Shown here: positions 33,724-44,517 of the stretch, one piece after another
Layout of the letters: every line of letters starts with the position of its first letter
Position numbering within the stretch: the stretch's first letter is position 1
Origin: Aralia elata
Taxonomy: Eukaryota; Streptophyta; Magnoliopsida; Apiales; Araliaceae
Length of the DNA: 64,000 nucleotides
Reading direction: 5' to 3'
NCBI GenBank assembly: GCA_034770075.1
Contig: CM068388.1
Coordinates: 66,698,889-66,762,888 of the forward strand
Program-made: the position numbers and the translations under genes
Notes under the pieces: generated by a model
What the model was told of the DNA's origin: nothing
What the model saw: the letters and a program-made list of their open reading frames with translations, nothing else
The model's database searches: none

Positions 33724-34719
33724 ATGCCGCCAAGAGGACGACCACGAAACCGACAGGTTGAAGAATCAGAAAGTGAGGTTGGAAACCAAACCAATCCAAT
33801 AAGGATGTTCGCGGAGATGCTGGCGGAAGCCATGCAATCAAGACCGCCACCTGGAGGAACCCAAGCAGCAACCGAGCCAGCGCATCATCTGGCGAATTTC
33901 AAAGATTTCAAAATGGTTGGACCACCCGAGTTCAAGGGAACTCTGAACCCAATCGAAGCGCAGACCTGGATAGAGGAGATAGAAAAGGTATTCGAGGTAG
34001 CACGAGTGGCAGAGTTACAGAAAACAAGCTTTGCTACCTTCATGTTAAAGGGCGAGGCGAACTACTGGTGGAAGGCCAATAGGGGCCGAGTGGAAGGAGG
34101 CGTTGTCGCATGGGAACGCTTTAAGGAGATGTTCTTGGAGAATTACTTTCCAGAGAGCATGAAGCAAGAGATGGAGATCAAGTTCCTGGAACTAAAACAA
34201 GGAAACATGTCTGTGGCCGAGTACGCAGCTAAGTTTAATGAGTTGGCACGGTTTGCAACTCACCAAGTCAACACAGAGGAAAGGAAAGCTCGTAGGTTTG
34301 AGCAAGGGTTGAAACCATGGTTATACCGTTCGGTTGCGGTACTAAAAATCAAGACATTTGCAGAGTTGATGGAGAGGGCAATCATTGCAGAGGGTGGCAG
34401 TGAGGCCCTGGCTAAGTATAATCAGGAAAAGAAGAAGGGTCATGAAGGCCAGAAGACAGGAAGCAGCGGGGGCAGCAACCCCAATAAGCGCAAATGGAAT
34501 GAAAGCCAATCACTCGGGAGTAATAAACCCGGAGGAAACCAGTCTGGAGGGGAGGCGAAGAAGCCAGGCAGGTGCAGTAATTGTGGCAAGAACCACATGG
34601 GAGAATGCATGAAGGGAAAGAGTGTTTGTTACCGGTGTGGGCAACCGGGACACATGGCTCCCCAATGTCAGAATAAGCCAAAGGGGGGATGTTTTTCATG
34701 TGGAGCACCCGACCACTAA
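33724..34719 (+). CDS. gag: Tekay Gag, terminated by a nonsense codon inside the third zinc knuckle
   Basis: 331 residues from ATG 33724 (MPPRGRPRNRQ). Residues about 75-190 are the gypsy Gag domain (WIEEIEKVFEV, then YWWKAN, then FLENYFPES and LELKQGNMSVAEYAAKFNEL). Three Cys/His knuckles follow: a short variant CSNCGKNHMGEC, a standard CYRCGQPGHMAPQC, and a third beginning CFSCG. The third is cut by TAA at 34717-34719, between its His and its final Cys. The reading frame continues directly into protease, so gag and pol were one open frame and this stop is a mutation. Confidence 0.93.
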   Translation: MPPRGRPRNRQVEESESEVGNQTNPIRMFAEMLAEAMQSRPPPGGTQAATEPAHHLANFKDFKMVGPPEFKGTLNPIEAQTWIEEIEKVFEVARVAELQKTSFATFMLKGEANYWWKANRGRVEGGVVAWERFKEMFLENYFPESMKQEMEIKFLELKQGNMSVAEYAAKFNELARFATHQVNTEERKARRFEQGLKPWLYRSVAVLKIKTFAELMERAIIAEGGSEALAKYNQEKKKGHEGQKTGSSGGSNPNKRKWNESQSLGSNKPGGNQSGGEAKKPGRCSNCGKNHMGECMKGKSVCYRCGQPGHMAPQCQNKPKGGCFSCGAPDH

Positions 34720-36756
34720 ATGAGGGATTGTCCGAAGAAGAAGGGTGACGCCGGGAGTGGCAACCGAAACAACAACAACAACAGTGGAAACAACAACCGA
34801 TTGAACTACGGGCCACCATCCAGTCAAGCCAACAGGCCAACAGCCCGCACGTTCAACATGACTGTGCAGGATGCCATGGAATCCAAAGACGTGATGTCAG
34901 GTATCATCCCAATCAATGATATAAATGCATATGTGCTATTTGATTCGGGTGCTACTTGCTCTTTTATTTCCGAAGAATTTGCTAGTCAGTTAAATGTACC
35001 TTGTGAAAAGTTAGAACACCCTATGAACGTAGAAGTAGCAAACAAGGAAATTATCCCCGTAGAATGCATTCATAGGAATTGTTGTGCTGAATTGCGAGGA
35101 TTTAAGCTCAATGTGGATTTGATACCAATTCGACTAGGAGAGTTTGACGTAATCCTGGGAATGGATTGGCTATCAATTCACGGAGCAGTCATTGATTGTA
35201 AGAAGAAATGTGTACACCTAAAGACTTCTAATAAGTCGAAGGTGGTATTCTATGGCAGCAAATCACCAAAACCATCTTGTTGTCTTACCATGATGCAAAC
35301 AAGGAGATTACTGAAGAAAGGTTGCGAGTGTTATTTGGCCCATGTGGTCGATACTCGTCAGGTCGGGGATGAAATGGGTCAAATACCAGTCGTGAGAGAT
35401 TTCACGGATGTCTTCCCCGAGGAACTTCCGGGACTGCCGCCGGATAGGGAAACCGAGTTCGTTATCGATTTGGCACCGGGAACCGCACCAATATCGAAGT
35501 CGCCGTATCGAATGGCACCTGTAGAAATGAAAGAGTTGATGGTGCAACTGCAGGAACTACTAGACAAGGGTTATATCAGACCGAGCGTGTCCCCGTGGGG
35601 AGCGCCAGTTCTGTTTGTAAAGAAGAAAGATGGTTCTATGCGACTTTGTATCGACTACCGAGAGTTAAACAAAGTTACGATTAAGAATAGGTATTCGCTT
35701 CCTAGGATTGATGATCTATTTGATCAACTTAAGGGAGCGAAATACTTTTCAAAAATTGACTTAAGAACAGGCTATCATCAGCTGAAGGTGAGGCAAGAAG
35801 ATATCCCGAAGACTGCATTCAGAACTCGTTACGGGCACTTTGAGTTTCTGGTAATGTCTTTTAGATTGACGAATGCACCAACAGCATTCATGGATATGAT
35901 GAACAGAGTATTCAAGCAGTACTTGGACAAGTTCGTAGTTGTATTCATCGATGACATCTTGGTGTATTCAGAAACAGAGGAGGAGCATGCTGAACATTTA
36001 AAGATTGTATTAGAAGCTCTCAGGAGGGAGAAATTGTATGCAAAGTTTTCTAAGTGTGAGTTTTGGTTACAGAGAGTGCAATTTCTGGGTCATGTCATAG
36101 ACAAGAATGGTGTTTCGGTGGACCCAGTAAAAGTAGAAGCAGTTATCAACTGGGAACAGCCGAAGACGCCAACAGAGATCCGGAGTTTCTTGGGATTAGC
36201 GGGATACTATCGAAGGTTCATACAGGATTTTTCCAAGATAGCATCGCCATTGACCAATCTCACCAGGAAAACAGTTAAATTTGTTTGGTCGGAGAAATGT
36301 GAGGAAAGTTTCATGGAGTTGAAAAAGAGACTTAGCCAAGCACCAGTGTTAACCTTACCGGACAACACTGGGGGTTTCGTAGTGTATAGCGATGCATCAC
36401 ACAAGGGTCTTGGCTGTGCACTGATGCAACACGGCAAGGTCGTGGCGTACGCATCGCGTCAGCTGAAGGATTATGAGAAGGGTTACCCGACTCATGACTT
36501 GGAGTTAGCAGCGGTAGTTTTTGCCCTGAAGATTTGGAGGCACTACCTATATGGGGAGAAGTGTGAGATATATACAGATCACAAAAGTCTGAAATATATC
36601 TTCACTCAAAAGGAGCTGAACATGAGGCAGCGCCGATGGTTGGAATTGATCAAAGACTACGACTGTGAAATTCTGTACCATCCGGGCAAAGCGAATGTAG
36701 TGGCTGATGCCTTGAGTAGAAAGGGCAAGGTGAAATTGATGCAGCTGACAGTCTAG
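34720..36756 (+). pseudogene. pol: Tekay pol part 1: protease, reverse transcriptase, RNase H
   Basis: Continues the gag frame after the TAA. The aspartic protease motif is LFDSGATCSF (Asp at residue 75 of this segment), followed by a linker with FTDVFPEELPGLP. RT motifs are LDKGYIRPSVSPWGAPV, KKDGSMRLCIDYRELN, FSKIDLRTGYHQL, catalytic FIDD (VVVFIDDILVYS) and FLGLAGYYRRF. Where chromoviruses usually have a glycine in the RT motif before LTNAP, this copy has arginine (MSFRLTNAP), probably deleterious. RNase H shows YSDASHKGLGCALMQ and ADALSRKG. A TAG at 36754-36756 ends the segment just before integrase; the frame again continues beyond it. Confidence 0.94.
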
Positions 36757-36762
36757 GGGGAA

Positions 36763-37576
36763 TTGATACGGGACTTCGAACGCCTGGAACTGGAGGTTAA
36801 GTATCCGATGGAGACGGACGAAAAGTTGTGTACCGTAACGGCAGGCCCGACTCTACTGGATAAGATAAAGGAGGCTCAAGAATTTGACGAGGAATGCATT
36901 GACATTAAGAAACAGTTATCAGAGGGAAAAGCCTCGAAGTATAAGGTTGACAGCACGGGATTGTTGAGATTCGAGGGAAGGATCTGGATACCCTACGTAC
37001 CAGACTTAAAGGAAGAGATTTTGCAGGAGGCCCATAATACGAGATTTTCGGTACATCCGGGTAGCACTAAGATGTATCAAGATCTTCGTCAACATTATTG
37101 GTGGCCGCATTTGAAAGGAGAAGTTGCAGAGTTCGTCAGCCGGTGTTTAACTTGTCAACGGATCAAGGCTGAGCACCAACGGCCGAGCGGATTGTTGCAA
37201 CCCTTAGAGATTCCCGAGTGGAAGTGGGAGCACATTACTATAGATTTTGTGGTAGGACTCCCAACAACACAAAAGGGTCAAGACGCCATCTGGGTGATCG
37301 TAGATCGGTTGACCAAGTCTGCCCACTTTCTACCGATCAAGATCAGGTACAAATTGGAACAGTTGGCGAAACTTTACGTGAAGGAAATAGTATCACGACA
37401 TGGAGTGCCGGTATCTATCGTGTCTGACAGAGATCCGCGCTTCACGTCAAATTTTTGGAGAAGTCTACAGGAAAGACTGGGAACACAGTTAAGAATGAGT
37501 ACAGCATATCACCCTCAGACTGATGGTCAGAGTGAGCGAACAATTCAGACTCTAGAGGATATGCTCCGAGCAGTGG
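36763..37576 (+). pseudogene. pol: Tekay pol part 2: integrase N-terminus and core, cut by the CRM insertion
   Basis: Same frame as the preceding segment after the TAG. The zinc-binding HHCC region (HPGSTKMYQDLRQHYWW, then CLTCQRIK) is followed by the catalytic core: Asp in ITIDFVVGLP, Asp in VSDRDPRFTS and Glu in TDGQSERTIQTLEDM. Coding is interrupted after 37571 by the CRM element; agtgg at 37572-37576 is the duplicated target. The remaining integrase and the chromodomain resume at 44518. Confidence 0.94.
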
Positions 37577-38560
37577 TGATGAGGACATCCTTAGCTCACA
37601 AGCCCTTGACAAAACACAAGTGGATCCATTGCATATGCCACTTGGACCCATTACGAGAACACGAGCTAAACGCTTCAAAGAAGGACTTAACGGGATGATT
37701 CATAAATTATGGACCGAGGTTGGATCGAGCATAGAGGTTATAGAGACGGGTTACAAGCACGCGAAGTTCATAAACACATTGGAAGCAAGCATACCCGAAC
37801 CGACACAAAAAAATCAGCATTTCCGCACTTTTGGACTAGTTTGACATCAGTTCATATTTTGGCCATAACTTGAGTTTCCAAACTCCAAATAAGGTGATTC
37901 AAAAGCCTAAATTTGCCTACACTTCTAGGGCTACAACTTTCATACTTTGCCCAAGTCCAAATTTGGTGGTTTTCAAATGCAAAAATAGCTTGCAATGTGC
38001 TGATCATTAGTTGTCAGATTTGGACTTTTTAGCACATCACATGGACATGTTTTTGGGGTGATAAACTCTTTGGATGGCTGATGCATGTGATGTGATTAGT
38101 TGTTAGATCTTGACTTATGGTGATGGGTTAGCACACCATGAGTTCCTATAAATACCAAGTGATGCTAGGCTTGTACAACCAACTTCATACCAATTTCCAG
38201 CATTATCAATATTATTGTGAGTTTGTTTCTCTACTTGTGGTTCTTTGAGAATTCCTAAGTGTTCCTTAGTTCTTCTTTGAGATTCATAATTGACTTATCA
38301 TACAACCAATCATAGTTGTGTGTGGCGTCTTCTACCGCATCAATCGTCGATTGTACCGAGGTTACCGCTTCAATATAAGCGAGGGGTCGAGGTGTCGTTG
38401 GTGTTCACCCTACGCAAATTTCCTAAGCAAGCAATTGTACCAAGATTACCGTCTACATATAGGCGAGGGGTTAAGGTGTTGCAAGCTATCCATCCTATCA
38501 ACTTGTTAGAAACGATCCGGGCGACGACCACCTCACGCAAGCGTGCCGTGGAGTCTATCA
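37577..38560 (+). repeat. 5' LTR of the CRM element
   Basis: 984 bp with a TATA box (tataaata) at 38147-38154. Its first ~250 bp duplicate the 3' end of the pol reading frame from the 3' LTR, here not joined to pol and shifted by a one-base deletion near 37820. Confidence 0.95.
38147..38154 (+). promoter_or_regulatory. TATA box of the CRM LTR
   Basis: tataaata in gttcctataaataccaag, repeated at 44099-44106. The transcription start is expected about 30 bp downstream. Confidence 0.7.
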
Positions 38561-38562
38561 TT

Positions 38563-38575
38563 TGGTATCAAAGCT
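38563..38575 (+). other. Primer-binding site of the CRM element
   Basis: tggtatcaaagct begins two bases after the LTR end and matches initiator-Met tRNA. Confidence 0.88.
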
Positions 38576-39044
38576 AAGTTTCCTATCAAGTTACTTATCT
38601 TTACTTTTATTGTTGGATCATAGTAAAAAAAAAAAAAAAATAAAAAAAATGCAAAAAAAAAAAAAAAAAAAACTACAAAAAAAAATATATTGCAGAAAAT
38701 TATTATTGTTGATTGTTATTATTGGGATTTCATTTGCAAATAATTATATTTGACGATTGTGAAGTCTTGTTAGTATTTCGAGAGTCATACTTTCTATATT
38801 GTATCTTGATAAGTTCTTATTGGATTGTAATTGGAAAATTGAGGTAATATTTGTGTGAATTCAAAAAGAACCTATTAGAGAGAACTACGAGCGGAAAAAG
38901 GCAAGAGTAGTGAGATTACTAGAGGGTAAAAGCCATTTGTGTGATACACAAGCGTTTCATATTTGTGTAATACATTGTTTGAGCGAAACACGTAAGGGAG
39001 TGGTGAGGAACTTGTTTTCTATTAACCTTTGTTTTGCAGAAAAT
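38576..39044. other. CRM untranslated leader with an A-rich run
   Basis: Non-coding leader. It contains a long A-rich homopolymer-like stretch (38623-38690) broken by a few other bases. The gag frame is open upstream to 38910 but without an ATG, so I place the start at 39045. Confidence 0.7.
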
Positions 39045-42000
39045 ATGTCTAACACAAGAGATAAGACAATTGAAAATGAACCTTCTACATCAAATTTTGA
39101 CCCAAAACTCATGATGGAGGCAATGATGAAAGAATTTTCCCGACAGTTAGGAATGGCTATGGAGCAGGTACATGATCGTATCGATCAGTTGAGTGACACT
39201 CGAGGGGAACAAACTCAAATCCTTCCGGGTGGACGTCCGAAAGGAAAAGCTCAACAAAAGGAAGCTAGACTAGAGGAGACAAATTACTATGATGAAAGGT
39301 TTAGCGAGGAAGAGGATCGAGAAACTGGCCTTATCCCTAGAAGACATTTTGCAAGGGATAGAGGCGGCCGAAATCGAGAGGACAACAACCTCGATAGCAT
39401 CAAAATGAAAATTCCCCCATTCCAAGGCAGGAGTGATCCCGAGGCATACTTAGAGTGGGAGAAGAAAATGGAGTGGATATTTGATTGTCACAACTACTCG
39501 GATCTCAAGAAGGTTAGAATTGCAGCTACCGAATTTTCAGATTATGCCGTTACTTGGTGGGATCAATTGATGACCAGCCGAAGGAGGTGCAGAGAACGTC
39601 CAATAGAGACTTGGGCAGAAATGAAAGCTGTGATGAAAAAGAGGTTTGTACCAAGCCACTATTATCGAGATCTGTTTCGAAATTTACAAAACTTGAAACA
39701 GGGAAATAAGAGTGTGGAGGACTACTTCAAGGAAATGGAGATGTTAATGTCTAGGGCTGAAATCGACGAGGATAATGAGGCCACCATGGCCCGATTTTCA
39801 GCAGGGTTAAATTGGGATATTGCAGATTTGGTGGAGCGTCAACATTATGTGGTATTGGAAGACATGGTGCACATGGCTATCAAAATAGAGAAGCAACTTA
39901 AGAGGAGAGGTGGCCAGCGAATAAACACTACCACAGGTTCATCATGGAAATCCAATAATGTGAAGCGTGAGGAAAAGCCAACTGTTTTCAAACCAAAGCC
40001 AGAAATCAAGCAGGGAGCGGCTAATCAAGTGGTGCAAGGTAAAACTAATACACCTTCTACTAGTCGTAATCGAGATATTGTATGCTTTAAATGTCAAGGC
40101 AGGGGACATATTGCAAATCAATGCCCAAATCAAAGAACTATGTTATTGCTTGATAATGGGGATTTGGAGACCGAGGAAGAAGATAGTGACAATGACTCTA
40201 TGCCACCGTTGGAGGAAGATAGAGAGGTTGCTATGCATGGCGAAGTGTTAGTTACACGGAGAATGCTTAGTACACAGGTAAAGGAAGAAAGCAGCGAGCA
40301 AAGAGAGAATCTATTTCATACTAGATGCATGGTAAATGGTAAGATCTGTTGTGTTGTAATTGATGGTGGGAGTTGTACAAATGTGGCAAGCATCACTATG
40401 GTGGAGAAATTGAGACTTACAACATCCAAACATCCCCATCCATACCGATTGCAGTGGCTCAATGACAGCGGCGACATCAAAGTTACCAAGCAAGTATCAG
40501 TGCCATTTACAATTGGGAAATATGTCGATGAGATTCTATGTGATGTAGTTCCTATGCAGGCAGGTCACTTACTACTTGGGAGACCTTGGCAGTTCGATCG
40601 GCGAGTAAAGCATGATGGTTTTACTAATGAGTATTCTTTTGTTCACAATCAAAGAAAAGTTACCTTGTGTCCTATGTCACCAAAACAGGTGCATGAGGAT
40701 CAAATGCACTTACAGAGAGATCATGAGAAAAAAACAAAAGAGAGAGAGAAAAAAAAAGGTGAAGAGAGAAAAACAAACATTTTTGCAAAAAGGAGTGATG
40801 TGAGGCGAGCTTTGGATTCTAAAAAGCCAATGATTATACTTCGGTATAAGGAGGCACTTTTAAATACTAACACTAATAGATCTTCTTTGCCTAGTGTTGT
40901 TTCTGCTCTTCTACAGGATTATCAAGATGTATTTCCCGAGGAACTTCCACAGGGATTACCACCCATTCGAGGAATTGAGCATCAAATTGATTTCGTCCCT
41001 GGCGCGACCATCCCAAACCGTCCGGCATACCGAAGCAATCCCGAGGAAACAAAAGAATTGCAAAGGCAAGTTGACGAGCTAATGGACAAGGGGTTCGTGA
41101 GGGAAAGCATGAGTCCATGTGCGGTTCCAGTTATCTTAGTACCTAAAAAGGATGGGAAGTGGCGTATGTGCATTGATTGTCGAGCGGTAAATAACATCAC
41201 GGTAAAATATCGACATCCCATTCCGAGGTTAGATGATATGTTAGATGAATTGCATGGATCTTATGTGTTTTCTAAAATTGATTTGAAAAGTGGTTATCAT
41301 CAGATTAGAATGCATGAGGGAGATGAATGGAAAACTGCTTTTAAAACAAAATATGGGTTATATGAGTGGTTAGTTTTACCTTTTGGTTTAACTAATGCTC
41401 CTAGCACGTTCATGAGATTAATGAACCATGTTTTGCGTCCCTTCATTGGGAAATTTGTAGTTGTCTACTTTGATGATATTTTGATCTACAGCAAGGATTT
41501 AGTTGAGCATGCATTGCATATAAAATCTGTCCTAGATGTGCTTCGAAAAGAAAAATTGTATGCTAATATGGACAAATGCACATTTTGTACGGATCGAGTT
41601 GTGTTTCTTGGCTTTGTTGTCAGTGCACAGGGAGTACAGGTTGACGATGAGAAGATACGAGCAATCCGAGAATGGCCAACTCCTACGAATGTCAGTCAAG
41701 TTCGTAGTTTTCATGGGCTCGCAAGTTTCTATAGGCGGTTTGTAAGAAATTTCAGCGAAGTCACAGCACCACTCACCGAAGTAATCAAAAAAAGTGTAGG
41801 ATTCAAGTGGGGTGATGCACAGGAAAAGGCGTTTCAATTGATTAAAGAAAAATTAACTAACGCTCCTTTACTTGTATTGCCTAATTTCACTAAAACCTTT
41901 GAAATTGAATGTGATGCTTCAGGTTTAGGCATTGGAGCTGTGTTGATGCAAGAAGGAAAGCCAGTGGCATATTTCAGTGAAAAATTGAGTGGAGCAGCTT

Positions 42001-42437
42001 TGAACTATCCTACCTATGACAAGGAGTTATATGCCTTAGTTCGATCATTGGAGACTTGGCAACATTACCTGTGGCCTAAGGAATTTGTGATTCACACGGA
42101 TCATGAATCATTGAAATATTTGAAAGGCCAACACAAGTTGAACAAGAGACATGCACGATGGATGGAATTCATCGAGACATTTCCATACGTCATTCGCTAT
42201 AAGCAAGGTAAGGAAAATGTCGTGGCCGATGCTCTTTCGCGAAGGTATGTGTTGTTAAATACTCTTGACACAAAATTACTTGGTTTTGAACAAATCAAAG
42301 AATTATATGATAATGACCATGATTTCTGTGAAGAGTTTAAAAATTGTGGAAAGAATGTTGTAGGTAAATACTTCAAGATGGATGGATTCTTGTTTCGTGA
42401 GAATCGATTATGTATACCTGCATGTTCTTTTGCGTGA
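39045..42437 (+). CDS. gag-pol: CRM Gag-PR-RT-RNase H polyprotein, ending early by frameshift
   Basis: 1130 residues from ATG 39045 (MSNTRDKT). Gag spans about residues 1-330 (IPPFQGRSDPEAYLEWEKKM, LKQGNKSVEDYFKEMEMLM), followed by one CCHC knuckle (CFKCQGRGHIANQC, starting near 40083). Protease has the motif CVVIDGGSCTN, an Asp-Gly-Gly variant. RT motifs are MDKGFVRESMSPCAVPVIL, FSKIDLKSGYHQI, FGLTNAPSTFM and catalytic FDD in VVYFDDILIYS. RNase H shows IECDASGLGIGAVLMQ and VVADALSRR. The frame is open throughout these domains and stops at 42435-42437, only because of one extra base in a T-run just upstream; integrase follows in the next frame. All catalytic motifs of this segment look intact. 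In the cell the products would form a particle and copy element RNA into DNA. Confidence 0.94.
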   Translation: MSNTRDKTIENEPSTSNFDPKLMMEAMMKEFSRQLGMAMEQVHDRIDQLSDTRGEQTQILPGGRPKGKAQQKEARLEETNYYDERFSEEEDRETGLIPRRHFARDRGGRNREDNNLDSIKMKIPPFQGRSDPEAYLEWEKKMEWIFDCHNYSDLKKVRIAATEFSDYAVTWWDQLMTSRRRCRERPIETWAEMKAVMKKRFVPSHYYRDLFRNLQNLKQGNKSVEDYFKEMEMLMSRAEIDEDNEATMARFSAGLNWDIADLVERQHYVVLEDMVHMAIKIEKQLKRRGGQRINTTTGSSWKSNNVKREEKPTVFKPKPEIKQGAANQVVQGKTNTPSTSRNRDIVCFKCQGRGHIANQCPNQRTMLLLDNGDLETEEEDSDNDSMPPLEEDREVAMHGEVLVTRRMLSTQVKEESSEQRENLFHTRCMVNGKICCVVIDGGSCTNVASITMVEKLRLTTSKHPHPYRLQWLNDSGDIKVTKQVSVPFTIGKYVDEILCDVVPMQAGHLLLGRPWQFDRRVKHDGFTNEYSFVHNQRKVTLCPMSPKQVHEDQMHLQRDHEKKTKEREKKKGEERKTNIFAKRSDVRRALDSKKPMIILRYKEALLNTNTNRSSLPSVVSALLQDYQDVFPEELPQGLPPIRGIEHQIDFVPGATIPNRPAYRSNPEETKELQRQVDELMDKGFVRESMSPCAVPVILVPKKDGKWRMCIDCRAVNNITVKYRHPIPRLDDMLDELHGSYVFSKIDLKSGYHQIRMHEGDEWKTAFKTKYGLYEWLVLPFGLTNAPSTFMRLMNHVLRPFIGKFVVVYFDDILIYSKDLVEHALHIKSVLDVLRKEKLYANMDKCTFCTDRVVFLGFVVSAQGVQVDDEKIRAIREWPTPTNVSQVRSFHGLASFYRRFVRNFSEVTAPLTEVIKKSVGFKWGDAQEKAFQLIKEKLTNAPLLVLPNFTKTFEIECDASGLGIGAVLMQEGKPVAYFSEKLSGAALNYPTYDKELYALVRSLETWQHYLWPKEFVIHTDHESLKYLKGQHKLNKRHARWMEFIETFPYVIRYKQGKENVVADALSRRYVLLNTLDTKLLGFEQIKELYDNDHDFCEEFKNCGKNVVGKYFKMDGFLFRENRLCIPACSFA

Positions 42438-43824
42438 GTTATTGGTTCGAGAGTCACATGGAGGTGGTTTGATGGGACATTTTGGTGTTGATAAGACCTT
42501 ATCTGTGATAAAAGAACATTTCTATTGGCCCCATATGAAACGAGATGTGGAAAGAATTTGTGATAGATGCATTACATGTCGTCAGGCTAAATCTCGTGTT
42601 CAACCCCATGGGTTATACACACCATTGCCTATTTCGAGTGAACCTTGGATTGATTTGTCTATGGACTTTGTGTTAGGTTTACCTAGATCTAAGCATGGTC
42701 ATGATTCTATATTTGTGGTCGTGGATAGATTTTCAAAAATGGCACATTTTATCCCATGCCACAAAGCTGATGATGCATCCCATGTTGCTGATTTATTCTT
42801 TAGAGACATTGTACGTTTGCATGGCATGCCCCGAACAATTGTTTCGGATAGAGATGCTAAGTTCTTAAGCTATTTTTGGAAAACTTTGTGGTGTAAACTA
42901 GGAACTAAACTACTGTTTTCAACTACTTGTCATCCACAAACTGACGGCCAAACGGAAGTAGTTAATAGAACTCTATCTGCTTTATTGAGGGCTATCATTA
43001 AAAAGAATATTAAGCTTTGGGAAGAGTGTCTACCACATGTTGAGTTTGCTTATAATAGGTCTGTTCACTCTGCTACTAAATTCTCACCTTTTGAAATTGT
43101 GTATGGCTTTAATCCTTTAACACCCTTGGATTTGTCACCATTACCTGTTTCCGAGTATACTAACATGGATGGCAAAAACAAAGCTGATTTTGTTAAGCAG
43201 ATACATGAGAAGACAAGACTCAACATTGAGAAGAGGACGGATCAATATGCCAAACAGGCCAACAAGGGTCGGCGTCAAGTAATCTTCGAACCCGGGGATT
43301 GGGTATGGCTACACATGCGTAAGGAAAGATTTCCTGCTCAAAGGCGTTCGAAATTACTTCCAAGAGGAGATGGACCATTTCAAGTGCTTGAACGCATTAA
43401 CAACAATGCTTACAAATTGGACTTACCCGGTGAGTATAATGTTAGTGCAACTTTCAATGTTTCTGATCTAAGCCCGTTTGACGTAGGTGAAGATTTGAGG
43501 ACAAATCATTTTCAAGAGGAGAGGTATGATGAGGACATCCTTAGCTCACAAGCCCTTGACAAAACACAAGTGGATCCATTGCATATGCCACTTGGACCCA
43601 TTACGAGAACACGAGCTAAACGCTTCAAAGAAGGACTTAACGGGATGATTCATAAATTATGGACCGAGGTTGGATCGAGCATAGAGGTTATAGAGACGGG
43701 TTACAAGCACGCGAAGTTCATAAACACATTGGAAGCAAGCATACCCGAACCGACACAAAAAAATCAGCATTTTCCGCACTTTTGGACTAGTTTGACATCA
43801 GTACATATTTTGGCCATAACTTGA
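42438..43824 (+). CDS. pol: CRM integrase, C-terminus encoded within the 3' LTR
   Basis: The reading frame is open from 42382, overlapping the end of the previous ORF in another frame. Real integrase coding resumes near 42430. The HHCC zinc-binding region (GHFGVDKTLSVIKEHFYWP, CITCRQAK) precedes the core: Asp in MDFVLGLPRSKHG, Asp in SDRDAKFLS, Glu in TDGQTEVVNRTL. Then come the VWLHMRKERFPAQRRSKLL and GDGPFQVLERIN regions and a tail. From 43527 the frame runs about 98 codons into the 3' LTR (including PLGPITRTRAKRFKEGLNG) before TGA at 43822-43824. A pol end lying inside the LTR is a known trait of part of the CRM lineage, whose CR-type tail replaces the chromodomain and is thought to guide integration. 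Confidence 0.9.
43513..43526 (+). other. Polypurine tract of the CRM element
   Basis: caagaggagaggta directly before the 3' LTR start at 43527. It lies inside the pol reading frame. Confidence 0.8.
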
Positions 43825-44512
43825 GTTTCCAAACTCCAAATAAGGTGATTCAAAAGCCTAAATTTGCCTACACTTCTAGGGCTACAACTTTCATACTTTG
43901 CCCAAGTCCAAATTTGGTGGTTTTCAAATGCAAAAAATAGCTTGCAATGTGCTGATCATTAGTTGTCAGATTTGGACTTTTTAGCACATCACATGGACAT
44001 GTTTTTGGGGTGATAAACTCTTTGGATGGCTGATGCATGTGATGTGATTAGTTGTTAGATCTTGACTTATGGTGATGGGTTAGCACACCATGAGTTCCTA
44101 TAAATACCAAGTGATGCTAGGCTTGTACAACCAACTTCATACCAATTTCCAGCATTATCAATATTATTGTGAGTTTGTTTCTCTACTTGTGGTTCTTTGA
44201 GAATTCCTAAGTGTTCCTTAGTTCTTCTTTGAGATTCATAATTGACTTATCATACAACCAATCATAGTTGTGTGTGGCGTCTTCTACCGCATCAATCGTC
44301 GATTGTACCGAGGTTACCGCTTCAATATAAGCGAGGGGTCGAGGTGTCGTTGGTGTTCACCCTACGCAAATTTCCTAAGCAAGCAATTGTACCAAGATTA
44401 CCGTCTACATATAGGCGAGGGGTTAAGGTGTTGCAAGCTATCCATCCTATCAACTTGTTAGAAACGATCCGGGCGACGACCACCTCACGCAAGCGTGCCG
44501 TGGAGTCTATCA
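43527..44512 (+). repeat. 3' LTR of the CRM element
   Basis: 986 bp, almost identical to 37577-38560, including the TATA box at 44099-44106. Its first 298 bp are also coding (pol C-terminus). Confidence 0.95.
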
Positions 44513-44517
44513 AGTGG
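44513..44517. other. Target-site duplication of the CRM element, right copy
   Basis: agtgg, identical to 37572-37576. Confidence 0.95.

Larger units (their letters stand above)
37577..44512 (+). mobile_element. CRM-lineage chromovirus (Ty3/gypsy), recent insertion
   Basis: A 6936-bp element bounded by TGATGAGG...GTCTATCA LTRs (984 and 986 bp) and the duplication agtgg (37572-37576 and 44513-44517). It carries gag, protease, RT, RNase H and integrase in gypsy order in one frame, except for a single frameshift near 42430. The RT and integrase sequences and the absence of a classical chromodomain match the centromeric retrotransposon (CRM) lineage. The LTRs differ, by eye, by one substitution and two one-base indels, the fewest of any pair here. 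CRM elements tend to insert in centromeric chromatin, so the region may be pericentromeric; this is an inference. Confidence 0.93.
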
